50,538 bases of DNA. Origin: Verrucomicrobiota bacterium. GTDB lineage: Bacteria; Verrucomicrobiota; Verrucomicrobiia; Opitutales; Opitutaceae. Positions 1 through 9,090 of this stretch are shown one piece after another. The DNA is taken from contig JAGVUB010000100.1 in the NCBI GenBank assembly GCA_019136515.1, positions 1 to 50,538 of the forward strand. The letters are read 5' to 3'. The notes below the pieces were generated by a model, which made no database searches, was not told the DNA's origin, and saw only the letters and a program-made list of their open reading frames with translations. Every line of letters begins with the position of its first letter. Position 1 is the first letter of the stretch. A program made the translations under genes and the position numbers.

Positions 1-108
1 TCAGACTCACGAAACTGGGCTGGACGGGACGATGGCCTCGCATGTTGCCACCATAGACCAAGTACGCCGCGTTTCGTTCAACCAATCTCGGACTTTTTCA
101 GCAGCCTG

Positions 109-1398
109 CTAGTCCTCCGCGGTGAGCGCGGCCTGCCAGAGGTCGATCTGGGCGGGCAGTAGGAGGTGTTGGAGGAAGGCGCTGTCAAGGCGGGCCTCGA
201 CCGCCGGGGCGGGCATCTCGCCGTGGACGAGGGCGTTGGCGATGTGGACGAGCGCGAGCGGGGAGAGGGTGTTCTCGGGGGTGCGATGCGGGGTGTGGTG
301 CAACGCCACCGCCTCGACGACGGAGGTGGGCAGGCCCCACAGCTCAAGCAGGAGCGCGCCCGCGACACTGTGGTGGTGACCGAAGAGGCATTCCTCCTCC
401 TGCCAGAGTGGACGCCGGGGGGGCGGGAGCTGGCGAAGTTTGGCATATTCCTCGCCGTGGGCGTGGAGCATGACGATCTTGCCGACGTCGTGGAGCAGGG
501 CAGCGGTGAAGGCGGCACGGTTCACCGCGGCGCTCGCGCGGACATGCCAAGCTACGCGGCGGACCATGACCGCGGTGGCGACACAATGGCTCCAAATATC
601 GCCCACGGGTTGATCCTTGGCCCCGGCCGGTAGGGCGGCGAAAAGATGGGCGGCAGTGACGATGCCGCGGACGGTGTCGAGGCCGAGCATCGACACGGCT
701 TCGCCCACCGATGAAACCGTGCCACGGGGACCGTAATACGCGGAGTTGGCGATCTGGAGCAGCTTGGCCGCGATGGCCGGATTACGCTGGACCCCGTCCT
801 CGATCTGATCGACGCGGATGTCGTCGTCGGCGAGCAGGCCGAGCAACTCCCGGCGCATGGCCGGTGATTGGGGCAGGGCGAGAATGGACGAGACGGCGTC
901 GGTGAGCTTGGTGTCGCGCCGCCGGCGGATGATCGAAACGGTGTCGTGGAGCAGGCCGTAGAGGGTGCCGGCATCGCAGGGACGGGGCAGGAGGCCGTGG
1001 GCCAGGTGGGCCGCGGAAGCGAATGAGGGGGCGGCGGGATCGTCGGCGATGACGAGGCGGATGATCCCGGGGAAACGGGTGGCGACGGCGGAGAGGAGCC
1101 GCGGGGTGTCGCCGGTCTGATGCAGATCGACGACGATCGCGTCGAAATTCTCGTTCTCAAGGAGCGAGAGCGCGCCGGCGGCGTCGGTCCGGACAGCGGT
1201 CTCGATGTTATCATCGAGAAGGAAGAGATCACGGGCAAGGCCGGCGATCGCCTCGGACATGGCGGCCACGAGGAGGACGCGTAAGTGACCATATACTACA
1301 TTCATCGGACGGGAGGCAGGGGTTGGTGCCGGGATCGCGTCGGAAGCGGGCGCTGGCCGAGGGAACTGGAGACGCGGGATCTTCAGCAGGGAAGGCAT
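109..1398 (-). CDS. Receiver-like plus HDOD domain signalling protein
   Basis: About 429 residues. From around residue 30 there is a response-regulator-like fold (VYGHLRVLLVAA, then FDAIVVDLHQTGD) whose acidic pocket looks degenerate. From around residue 150 to the end is an HDOD domain, marked by LLQIANSAYYG and by a retained HDVGK motif in the second half. HDOD proteins act as non-catalytic or weakly catalytic signalling scaffolds in bacteria, often linked to motility, c-di-GMP or stress control; the actual partner here is not visible. I chose the ATG at 1398. A GTG at 1431 and an ATG at 1305, just before the receiver-like core, are alternatives. It is transcribed divergently from the ABC transporter and has no operon partner in the window. 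Family call is firm, function is not. Confidence 0.8.
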   Translation of the reverse strand: MPSLLKIPRLQFPRPAPASDAIPAPTPASRPMNVVYGHLRVLLVAAMSEAIAGLARDLFLLDDNIETAVRTDAAGALSLLENENFDAIVVDLHQTGDTPRLLSAVATRFPGIIRLVIADDPAAPSFASAAHLAHGLLPRPCDAGTLYGLLHDTVSIIRRRRDTKLTDAVSSILALPQSPAMRRELLGLLADDDIRVDQIEDGVQRNPAIAAKLLQIANSAYYGPRGTVSSVGEAVSMLGLDTVRGIVTAAHLFAALPAGAKDQPVGDIWSHCVATAVMVRRVAWHVRASAAVNRAAFTAALLHDVGKIVMLHAHGEEYAKLRQLPPPRRPLWQEEECLFGHHHSVAGALLLELWGLPTSVVEAVALHHTPHRTPENTLSPLALVHIANALVHGEMPAPAVEARLDSAFLQHLLLPAQIDLWQAALTAED

Positions 1399-1571
1399 CG
1401 GTCGGTCGGTCGGAAACTTGAGGCCGGCCACCGGCGGGCGGGCGGCTCGCGGCGCGGGCCCACGGCGGCCACCCGAGGAAGACGCGGTCCCCGGGGCGGG
1501 GCGGACGAACTGCGGAAAAAACGTCGTTTGGGGTTTCCATCCCCGGCCGTGGTCCTATCGTCGCCGGCGCC

Positions 1572-2555
1572 ATGCAACCAACGACCACGCGTTTCCAGGC
1601 GTTTGTTACGGGATTGCTCGCGCTCTTCGTGGGCGCGGCTTCGTGCCTCGCCGAAGGCCCGACGGTGCTGCGTATCGGCTATTTTCCGAATGTGACCCAC
1701 GCCCAGGGCGTGATCGGGGCGCAGGCCACGCGCGAAGGCGCAGGCTGGTTCGAGCAACGGCTGGGACCGGAGGTGACGATCCAGTGGTTCCCCTTCAACG
1801 CCGGACCGAGCGCGATGGAGGCGATCTTCGCCGGCTCGCTGGATGCCACCTATGTCGGGCCCAATCCGGCCCTCAATGCCTTCATCAAGTCGAAGGGGGA
1901 GGAAATCCGCATCCTCGCCGGTTCGGCGCGCGGGGGCGCGGCGCTCGTGGTGCCCGGTGACAGCACCTATGCGAAGGCGGAAGATTTCCGTGGCAAGAAG
2001 GTGGGCACACCCCAGTTGGCCAATACCCAGGATATCGCCGCCCGCGCATGGTTCCGGGCCCACGGGCTGAAGGTCACCCAGACCGGAGGCGACGTTTTCA
2101 TCATCCCGACGCCCAACCCCGACCAGCTCGGGTTGTTTCAGACGGGCAAGCTCGACGCGGTGTGGACGGTCGAGCCCTGGGTCTCGCGGCTCCTGCTGGA
2201 GGCCAAGGGGCGGATCCTGATCGAGGAGACTGATGCGCTCACGACCATCCTGGTCTCGAGCGTGAAGCTGCTCCGGGAGCGACCAGAACTCGCGGCGAAG
2301 CTGCGCGCGGCCCACATTGAGCTGACCGCCTGGGTTGCGACCCATCCGGAGGAGGCCCAGGCGAAGGTTCGCGCCGGGCTTGAGGCCGAGACACGGCGCC
2401 CGATCGCGGCGCCGCTTGTCGCGGCAGCATGGAGTCGCCTGCGTTTCACGGAGAAGGTCGAGCAGGCCGTGCTCGAGAAGTTCATGGCCGACGCGCAGGC
2501 CTCGGGCCTGCTGAAGCAGTCCATGCCGCTTGATCGGCTTTTCGGCACGGAGTGA
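1572..2555 (+). CDS. ABC transporter substrate-binding protein, NitT/TauT type
   Basis: 327 residues with an N-terminal Sec signal peptide (hydrophobic stretch about residues 9-26, likely cleavage after CLA). The mature part begins LRIGYFPNVTHAQG, the typical first strand of SsuA/TauA/NrtA-type binding proteins, followed by GSLDATYVGPNPALNA and an EPWVSRLL segment in the second lobe. Such periplasmic proteins bind nitrate, sulfonates, taurine, bicarbonate or pyrimidine precursors and hand them to a cognate ABC permease. The substrate cannot be read from sequence here. It is the first gene of a three-gene importer and is followed 52 bp later by the ATPase. Length is normal for the family. Confidence 0.88.
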   Translation: MQPTTTRFQAFVTGLLALFVGAASCLAEGPTVLRIGYFPNVTHAQGVIGAQATREGAGWFEQRLGPEVTIQWFPFNAGPSAMEAIFAGSLDATYVGPNPALNAFIKSKGEEIRILAGSARGGAALVVPGDSTYAKAEDFRGKKVGTPQLANTQDIAARAWFRAHGLKVTQTGGDVFIIPTPNPDQLGLFQTGKLDAVWTVEPWVSRLLLEAKGRILIEETDALTTILVSSVKLLRERPELAAKLRAAHIELTAWVATHPEEAQAKVRAGLEAETRRPIAAPLVAAAWSRLRFTEKVEQAVLEKFMADAQASGLLKQSMPLDRLFGTE

Positions 2556-2607
2556 GCCCGGTGCTCGTCCCACCCCGATGGCCTTGCGCCCGGATCCCCT
2601 TCCCATC

Positions 2608-3376
2608 ATGACGCTCCAGCAGGAACTCACCCCGATCGCCCCGGCGAAACTGGCGGTCGAGGAAGTCAGCAAGACCTTCCGCACCGGCAAACGTGTGGTG
2701 CATGCGCTCGATCGCGTGTCGCTGCAGGTGAACGAGGGCGAGTTCGTCTGCCTGGTTGGCCCGTCGGGCTGCGGCAAGTCGACGTTGCTGAACATCATCG
2801 CCGGGTTGGAGAGGCCCGACGCGGGCCGGATCCTCTCCGATGGCGTGCCGGTGGGCGGGCCCGGCCGAGACCGGATGGTGATGTTCCAGGAACACGCGTT
2901 GTTCCCGTGGCTCGACGTGATGGACAACCTGTTGTTCGGACTGAAGCTCAAGCCCGGGCTGAAGGACTCCGAGCGGCGCGAGGTGGCGATGTACTACCTG
3001 AAGCTGGTCGGACTGGAGCGCTTTAGCACCGCGAACATTCATGAGCTCTCCGGCGGCATGAAGCAGCGCATCGCGCTTGCCCGCGCCATGGCGCCGAACC
3101 CGAAGGTGCTGCTGATGGACGAGCCGTTCGCCGCGCTCGACGCCCTCACGCGCGAGCAGCTCTACGGCGACATCCAGCGTATCTGGCAGGAGCGCAAGAA
3201 GACGATCGTGTTCGTGACCCACAACGTGCGCGAGGCCGCCTGCCTCGGAGACCGCGTGGTGCTGTTCTCGCCGAATCCGGGTCGGGTGCAGGAGGAATTC
3301 CGCGTGGATCTGCCGCGTCCGCGCGACATCAACTCGGCGGAGCTCGCCGCCCACTCGACCAAGCGCCCTGTTTTTT
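2608..3376 (+). CDS. ABC importer ATPase (SsuB/TauB-like), 3' end abnormal
   Basis: Cytoplasmic ATPase of the importer. Visible motifs from the ATG at 2608: Walker A GPSGCGKST, Q-loop MVMFQEHALFPW, signature LSGGMKQR, Walker B VLLMDEP, and the switch histidine in VFVTHN. All are intact, so the catalytic core looks functional. Recognisable ATPase sequence ends near RDINSAELAAHSTK (about residue 252, position 3363). No stop codon follows: the frame stays open to 4206, but beyond about 3365 it reads through the permease gene out of frame and gives meaningless Arg/Ala-rich protein. The coordinates given are therefore the credible coding extent, not a stop codon. An upstream ATG at 2581 is an alternative start. 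Confidence 0.8.
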
Positions 3377-4141
3377 GTGGGCCTGCTCCTGATCTGGCAG
3401 GTGCTGTACTCGCTCAAGCTCTGGTCGCCGGTGCTCGTGCCCGCCCCGCTCGACGTGGCCCGCTTCATCTGGGACTACACGTTCAATCCGGGGACCGCCG
3501 AGGCCCCGAACGACAACAGGTGGGAGCTGTTCCGGGCGGCGGGGATCACCCTCAATCGCCTGCTTGTCGGCTATCTGATCGGACTGGGCGCGGGCGTGCC
3601 GATCGGCATGGCGACCGCGCGGTTGCGCGCGCTGCGCGACACTGTGGGTGTGTTGGCTCTCGGGTTACAGGGGCTGCCGAGCGTGTGCTGGGTGCCGCTG
3701 GCGCTGCTGTGGTTCGGCCAGAACGAGAGCGCGATGCTCTTCGTGGTCATCATGGGCACGCTGTGGTCGGTCATCCTCGCGACGGAGACGGGGGTGCGAA
3801 ACGTCAACCCGATCTATGTGCGCGCGGCGATGACGATGGGCTCGAAGCGCCTCCATACGCTCACTCGTGTGATCCTGCCGGCGTCGCTGCCGTTCATCGT
3901 CAGCGGCATGAAGCAGGGCTGGGCGTTCGCGTGGCGCTCGCTGATGGCGGCGGAGATCTACGTGACGATCCTCACCGGCTTCGGGCTCGGCCACCTCCTG
4001 CACTACGGCCGCGAACTCAACGCGATGGAGCAGGTGATCGGGGTGATGCTGGTGATCGTCGGCATCGGCGTGGCGGCCGACAAGATCCTGTTCTCGCCGT
4101 GGGAGAACTTCCTCCACCGCCGCTGGGGCACATCGGGGTGA
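3377..4141 (+). CDS. ABC importer permease (SsuC/TauC-like), N-terminus probably truncated
   Basis: Inner-membrane permease of the importer, BPD_transp_1 family, with about six membrane segments. The loop that contacts the ATPase is visible around residues 150-175 (YVRAAMTMGSKRLHTLTRVI), followed by the LPASLPFIVSGMKQGWAFAW segment. The first usable start is a GTG at 3377, but in-frame homology clearly continues upstream (ALFFVGLLLIWQ begins near 3365), so this GTG lies inside the first transmembrane helix. The normal N-terminus and the ATPase stop codon are both missing. The frame is +1 relative to the ATPase, at a run of six T (3371-3376). Family is certain; the true start is unknown. Confidence 0.8.
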   Translation: MGLLLIWQVLYSLKLWSPVLVPAPLDVARFIWDYTFNPGTAEAPNDNRWELFRAAGITLNRLLVGYLIGLGAGVPIGMATARLRALRDTVGVLALGLQGLPSVCWVPLALLWFGQNESAMLFVVIMGTLWSVILATETGVRNVNPIYVRAAMTMGSKRLHTLTRVILPASLPFIVSGMKQGWAFAWRSLMAAEIYVTILTGFGLGHLLHYGRELNAMEQVIGVMLVIVGIGVAADKILFSPWENFLHRRWGTSG

Positions 4142-4166
4142 CGGACCGGGGCCGCCGCGTGCGGGC

Positions 4167-4197
4167 AAAAAGAAACCCCGGCGCCCGCGCCGGGGTT
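4167..4197 (-). terminator. Rho-independent terminator of leuB
   Basis: A perfect 10-bp stem (arms 4174-4183 and 4188-4197, loop CCCG) is followed on the minus strand by a T-rich run (TTTCTTTTT). It sits 33 bp past the leuB stop. On the plus strand no T-run follows, so it serves mainly leuB, though the hairpin may also slow transcripts from the ABC operon. Confidence 0.85.
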
Positions 4198-4230
4198 GCG
4201 AAGTGAACTTGAGTGCGTGTGCCGTCCGCC

Positions 4231-5334
<1,104 letters not shown>

Positions 5335-5526
5335 AGGAGCGGCAGAGGCAAGACGATGCCCGCGGCGAGTCCAAGCGGATTCTCGGAGGGCGGGGGCGCG
5401 TGGGAGACCGACCGGGTACTCAGACCGGTATTCCTGGCTCTGGGGCTGCGGGCGGGTTTGTGGCGCCGAGGATCGTGGCGGATTCTGGGGTTGCCCGTGC
5501 CCGGGGCGGCTCGCATTCAAAACCCG

Positions 5527-6162
5527 ATGGAAATCCACGCGCTCCCCGCCGGCCCGCTCGAGACCAACGCCTACCTGCTCACCGACCGCGCCCGCGGCGA
5601 AGCGGTGCTCGTCGATGCGCCGCACGAGGTGCTGCCCGAGGTGCAGGTGCTCCTGCAGAAGACGGGCTGCAAACTGGTGGCGTTGCTGATCACGCACGGC
5701 CATTGGGACCACACCGGCGATGCCGCGCGGGTGCAGCAGAAGGGCGTGCCGCTGTACGCGCACGAGGCGGATCGGATGTTCATCGAGACCCCAGAGGTGA
5801 TGGAGCTGTTCGTGGTGCCCGGTCTGCGGCTCGAGGCGGCAAAGATCGATCGGGTGGTGGCGCAGGGCGACACGTTCGAGCTGCTCGGCGACACCGTGGA
5901 AGTGCGCCACGTGCCGGGGCACTGCCCGGGCAACGTGCTCTTCTATTTCCGGGAGAGTGGGGCTGCATTCGTGGGCGATGCGATCTTCGCCGGCAGCATC
6001 GGGCGCACGGATTTCCCCGGCGGCGGGTTCGAGATGCTGGAGCACTCGATCCGCACGCAGATCTACACGTTGCCCGACGCCACGGTGCTCTATCCCGGCC
6101 ATGGACCGGAGACGACCGTGGCCGAGGAGAAAGCCAACAATCCCTACGTCCGGAGCCGCTGA
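5527..6162 (+). CDS. Metallo-beta-lactamase-fold hydrolase, glyoxalase II-like
   Basis: 211 residues. The dinuclear-metal motif THGHWDHTG is intact, followed by the later ligands in VPGHCPGNVLFY, FVGDAIFAGSIGRTDFPGG and the C-terminal YPGHGPETT. This is the pattern of small glyoxalase II-like or YcbL-type hydrolases that cleave thioesters such as S-lactoylglutathione, but substrate assignment from sequence is unsafe. It lacks the long C-terminal substrate domain of classical GloB. The stop overlaps the ribD start (ATGA, shared base 6162), so the two are probably translationally coupled. The ATG at 5527 is preferred because the conserved domain begins there. Confidence 0.87.
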   Translation: MEIHALPAGPLETNAYLLTDRARGEAVLVDAPHEVLPEVQVLLQKTGCKLVALLITHGHWDHTGDAARVQQKGVPLYAHEADRMFIETPEVMELFVVPGLRLEAAKIDRVVAQGDTFELLGDTVEVRHVPGHCPGNVLFYFRESGAAFVGDAIFAGSIGRTDFPGGGFEMLEHSIRTQIYTLPDATVLYPGHGPETTVAEEKANNPYVRSR

Positions 6163-7367
6163 TGACCGCCCCGATCGCCAACTTCCACGAGGCCTACATG
6201 CGGCGTGCGCTCGAGTTGGCGCGGCAGGGCTGGGGCGCGACGCACCCCAACCCGATGGTGGGCGCGCTGATCGCCGAGGAAGGCCGGATCGTCGCCGAGG
6301 GTTTCCACGCGAAGGCCGGCGAACCGCACGCCGAAATCATGGCATTGCGGGTCCTCGGCCGGAAACCCGCGCCCGGCGCCACGCTCTACGTGACGCTGGA
6401 GCCGTGTAGCACGCACGGCCGTACGCCGCCGTGCGTCGAGGCGATCATCGCCGCCGGAATCAAGCACGTGGTCGTGGGCGCGACCGATCCGAATCCGCGG
6501 CATGCGGGCAAAGGCTTCGAGGTGCTGCGCGGGGCGGGGGTGGAAGTGGTCGAAGGCGTGCTCGCCGCCGACTGTGCCGACCTGAATTTGATTTTCAACC
6601 ACTGGATCGTGCACCAACGCCCGCTCCTCGCGGCGAAGGTGGCCACGACGATCGACGGTCGCATCGCCTGCCGCACGGGAGAGTCGAAGTGGATCACCGG
6701 CGAGTTGGCGCGTGCCGACGTGATGCGTTGGCGGCGGTTGTTCCCGGCGATCGCCGTCGGTGCCGGCACGGTGGCGAGCGACGATCCGCAGCTTACGGCG
6801 CGGTTGCCCGAGGGCGAGTGGTGCCCGCTGCGTTTCGTCTTCGACGCGGCGCTCAGCACGGCGACGCTGAACCCCTTGCCGCGGCTCTTCACCGACGCGC
6901 ATCGCGAGCGCACCATCATCGTCACCAGCGACCGGCAACACTCGGTCGTGGTGCGGCGGCTCGTGCAGCTCGGCGTGCAGGTCTGGCAACTGCCGGTGGT
7001 CGACGGGGCGGTCGAGATGAGGGCCTTCAATGAGCGCTGCGTCCGCGAAGGCATCACCGGCATGTTGGTCGAGGGCGGCTCGCGTCTGCTCAGCGGGCTG
7101 TTGAAGGCGCGGGCGGTCGACTACCTGCTCTCGTACCGCGCTCCGCGGCTGTTCGCCGACGCCGCCTCGATCCCGGTGGCGACGGGTCTGCGGGTGGAAC
7201 TGCCGACCGTCGGCCTGCAGCTGGCGGAGGTCCGCCACGCGGTGTTCGGCGACGACCAGTTGATGCGCGGTCGGGTGGTGTTCCCGGATAATCTTGAGAT
7301 CGATGAGAACCCGGGTGGCGAAACGCCCGAAAGCGGTCATCATCACTGCGGCTGCGATCATGACTGA
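6162..7367 (+). CDS. ribD: Bifunctional riboflavin biosynthesis deaminase/reductase
   Basis: 401 residues. Deaminates and then reduces the pyrimidine intermediate of riboflavin synthesis. The N-terminal deaminase (about 1-145) shows the zinc site as HAEIMAL and PCSTHGRTPPC. The C-terminal reductase (about 150-370) shows KVATTIDGRIA and the LVEGGSRLLSG nucleotide-binding segment. The last residues are an unusual His/Cys-rich tail ending HHHCGCDHD, not part of the canonical fold and possibly metal-binding. Translation is probably coupled on both sides: the start overlaps the MBL-fold stop and the end overlaps rdgB by 8 bp. No ribE, ribBA or ribH genes are nearby. Confidence 0.93.
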   Translation: MTAPIANFHEAYMRRALELARQGWGATHPNPMVGALIAEEGRIVAEGFHAKAGEPHAEIMALRVLGRKPAPGATLYVTLEPCSTHGRTPPCVEAIIAAGIKHVVVGATDPNPRHAGKGFEVLRGAGVEVVEGVLAADCADLNLIFNHWIVHQRPLLAAKVATTIDGRIACRTGESKWITGELARADVMRWRRLFPAIAVGAGTVASDDPQLTARLPEGEWCPLRFVFDAALSTATLNPLPRLFTDAHRERTIIVTSDRQHSVVVRRLVQLGVQVWQLPVVDGAVEMRAFNERCVREGITGMLVEGGSRLLSGLLKARAVDYLLSYRAPRLFADAASIPVATGLRVELPTVGLQLAEVRHAVFGDDQLMRGRVVFPDNLEIDENPGGETPESGHHHCGCDHD

Positions 7368-7977
7368 GGCCATCGACATCTTCTTCGCCACGGGCAACGG
7401 CCACAAAGTCGCCGAGATGCAGGCGCTCGCCGACGACTCGCGGCTCGCGCTGCGGCTCCGCTCCGCGAAGGACGCCGGCGGGATGCCCGCCGTGGTCGAG
7501 GACACCGGCACGTTCCTTGGCAATGCCCGCAAGAAGGCCCGCGCCCTCCATGCGCAGCTGAACAACCACTCGTGGGTGCTTTCCGACGACAGCGGGTTGT
7601 GCGTCGACGCGCTCGGCGGCGAGCCCGGGGTGGAGTCGGCGCACTACGCCGGACCGGGTGCGACCAGCGCGGCGAACCTCGCGAAGCTGCTCGGCAAACT
7701 CCAGGGCGTCCCGCGCGAGGCGCGCACGGCCCATTTCATCTGCGTGCTGTACGTCGTGGAACCCGGCGGGCTCGAGCACAACTTCATCGGCCGTTGCGAC
7801 GGCCGGCTGCTCGAACGCGAACGCGGCGAGGGCGGTTTCGGCTACGATCCGATCTTCGTGCCCGCGGAGAGCCACCTCACTTTCGCCGAACTGGGGGAGG
7901 CGGTGAAGAACGGGATCAGCCACCGCGCGCGCGCCTGGGCGAAGTTCGCCGAGTGGCTGCGCGGGCGGAAGGGCTGA
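7360..7977 (+). CDS. rdgB: XTP/dITP diphosphatase (Ham1/RdgB family)
   Basis: 205 residues. Hydrolyses non-canonical purine triphosphates (dITP, XTP) to keep them out of DNA and RNA. Motifs include FFATGNGHKVAEM at the N-terminus (substrate loop), a SDDSGLCVDALGG metal site, PGVESAHYAG, and GGFGYDPIFVP followed by TFAELGEAVKNGISHRARA. The ATG at 7360 lies inside the ribD stop region (8-bp overlap), implying coupling; a longer open frame upstream adds only non-conserved residues. The C-terminus ends a few residues after the conserved helix, which is normal. Third gene of the MBL-ribD-rdgB unit. Confidence 0.93.
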   Translation: MTEAIDIFFATGNGHKVAEMQALADDSRLALRLRSAKDAGGMPAVVEDTGTFLGNARKKARALHAQLNNHSWVLSDDSGLCVDALGGEPGVESAHYAGPGATSAANLAKLLGKLQGVPREARTAHFICVLYVVEPGGLEHNFIGRCDGRLLERERGEGGFGYDPIFVPAESHLTFAELGEAVKNGISHRARAWAKFAEWLRGRKG

Positions 7978-8083
7978 GGCGGCGGGCCCGGGTGGGGGGG
8001 CGCCGTGGTACCCGGGACGGTGGCGATCCGGCGTCCGCGTTTCCCTCATTGCCAGCGCTGCGCGGACCGCGTGCGATGGCGGC

Positions 8084-9076
8084 ATGTTCGGCAAGAAGAC
8101 TCCTCTGCTCAAATGTGGCGTGGCCGGTGTCGGCTCCCTCGGCCAACATCATGCCCGCATCTACTCCACGCTGCCCGGCGCCGAGTTGACGGGCATCTTC
8201 GAGACCAGCGATGCGCGCGCGGCCGAGATCTGCGGCAAGTACAACTGCAAGCGCTTCGCCTCCGTCGAGGAGCTCGGAGAGGCGTGCGACGCGGTGAGCG
8301 TGGTGGTGCCGACGGACCGGCATTGCGAGGTGGCGCTGCCGCTGCTGGCCAAGGGCTGCCACCTGATGATCGAGAAGCCGTTGTGCGCCAGCTTGGAGGA
8401 GGCCGAGCGCGTGCTGGCCGCCGCGCGGGAGAACGGGCGCCTCGTGCAGGTCGGGCATATCGAACATTTCAATCCGGTGATGAGCTTCCTCGAGAAGGAG
8501 GCCGACCATCCGCAGTACATCACCACCGAGCGGCTCGCCCCGTACACGCCGCGCGGTACGGAGGTCGGTGTCGTGCTCGACCTGATGATTCACGACATCG
8601 GCATTGTGCTCGCGCTGGTGAAGTCGCCGATCGTGCGGATGGACAGCGTGGGCATCAACGTGCTCTCGAAGACCGAGGACATCGCGAACGCGCGCCTCGT
8701 GTTCGAGAACGGCTGCGTCGCCAATCTCAGCGCCAGCCGCATGAGCCTGAAGAAGAATCGCGAGATCCGCGTCTTCCAGGACAACGCCTACCTCTCGCTC
8801 GATTTCATGAACCAGTCGGGCCACCTCGTGCGCAAGAGCGACATCATCGCCTACGGGGTGAAGGCCAAGCTCGGGTTGGTGAAGGCCGGCGACGCCAGTT
8901 CGATCCCGGTGCAGGAGATCCCGATCGAGAAGGGCGAGCCGCTCGCGCTGGAGCTGGCGTCGTTTGTCGAGAGCGTGGCGAAGGCCCAGCAGCCGAAGGT
9001 CGGCGCTGCGCTGGGCAAGAGCGCGCTCGAGGTCGCGATCGCCATCACCGAGCAGATCCGCAAGGCCCAGCGTTGA
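8084..9076 (+). CDS. Gfo/Idh/MocA family NAD(P)-dependent sugar oxidoreductase
   Basis: 330 residues. The N-terminal Rossmann domain shows GVAGVGSLGQHHARIY, followed by VVVPTDRHCEVALPLL and the family Lys in the MIEKPL motif. The C-terminal alpha/beta domain includes VLDLMIHDIGIVLAL. The protein directly precedes lpxB (14 bp gap). In several bacteria a Gfo/Idh/MocA gene beside lpx genes is GnnA, which oxidises UDP-GlcNAc at C3 for amide-linked lipid A. That role is inferred from context only: no GnnB-type aminotransferase is in the window. The ATG at 8084 places the nucleotide-binding motif near the N-terminus as expected. The 106 bp upstream hold no recognisable gene. Confidence 0.85.
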   Translation: MFGKKTPLLKCGVAGVGSLGQHHARIYSTLPGAELTGIFETSDARAAEICGKYNCKRFASVEELGEACDAVSVVVPTDRHCEVALPLLAKGCHLMIEKPLCASLEEAERVLAAARENGRLVQVGHIEHFNPVMSFLEKEADHPQYITTERLAPYTPRGTEVGVVLDLMIHDIGIVLALVKSPIVRMDSVGINVLSKTEDIANARLVFENGCVANLSASRMSLKKNREIRVFQDNAYLSLDFMNQSGHLVRKSDIIAYGVKAKLGLVKAGDASSIPVQEIPIEKGEPLALELASFVESVAKAQQPKVGAALGKSALEVAIAITEQIRKAQR

Positions 9077-9090
9077 GCGCGCGTGTTGCG

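Noticed and set aside
3371-3376. Programmed ribosomal frameshift at the T6 run in the ABC operon
   Set aside because: No stimulatory structure or SD-like signal was evident, and the lost gene boundary is explained more simply by deletion or sequencing error. Not fully excluded.
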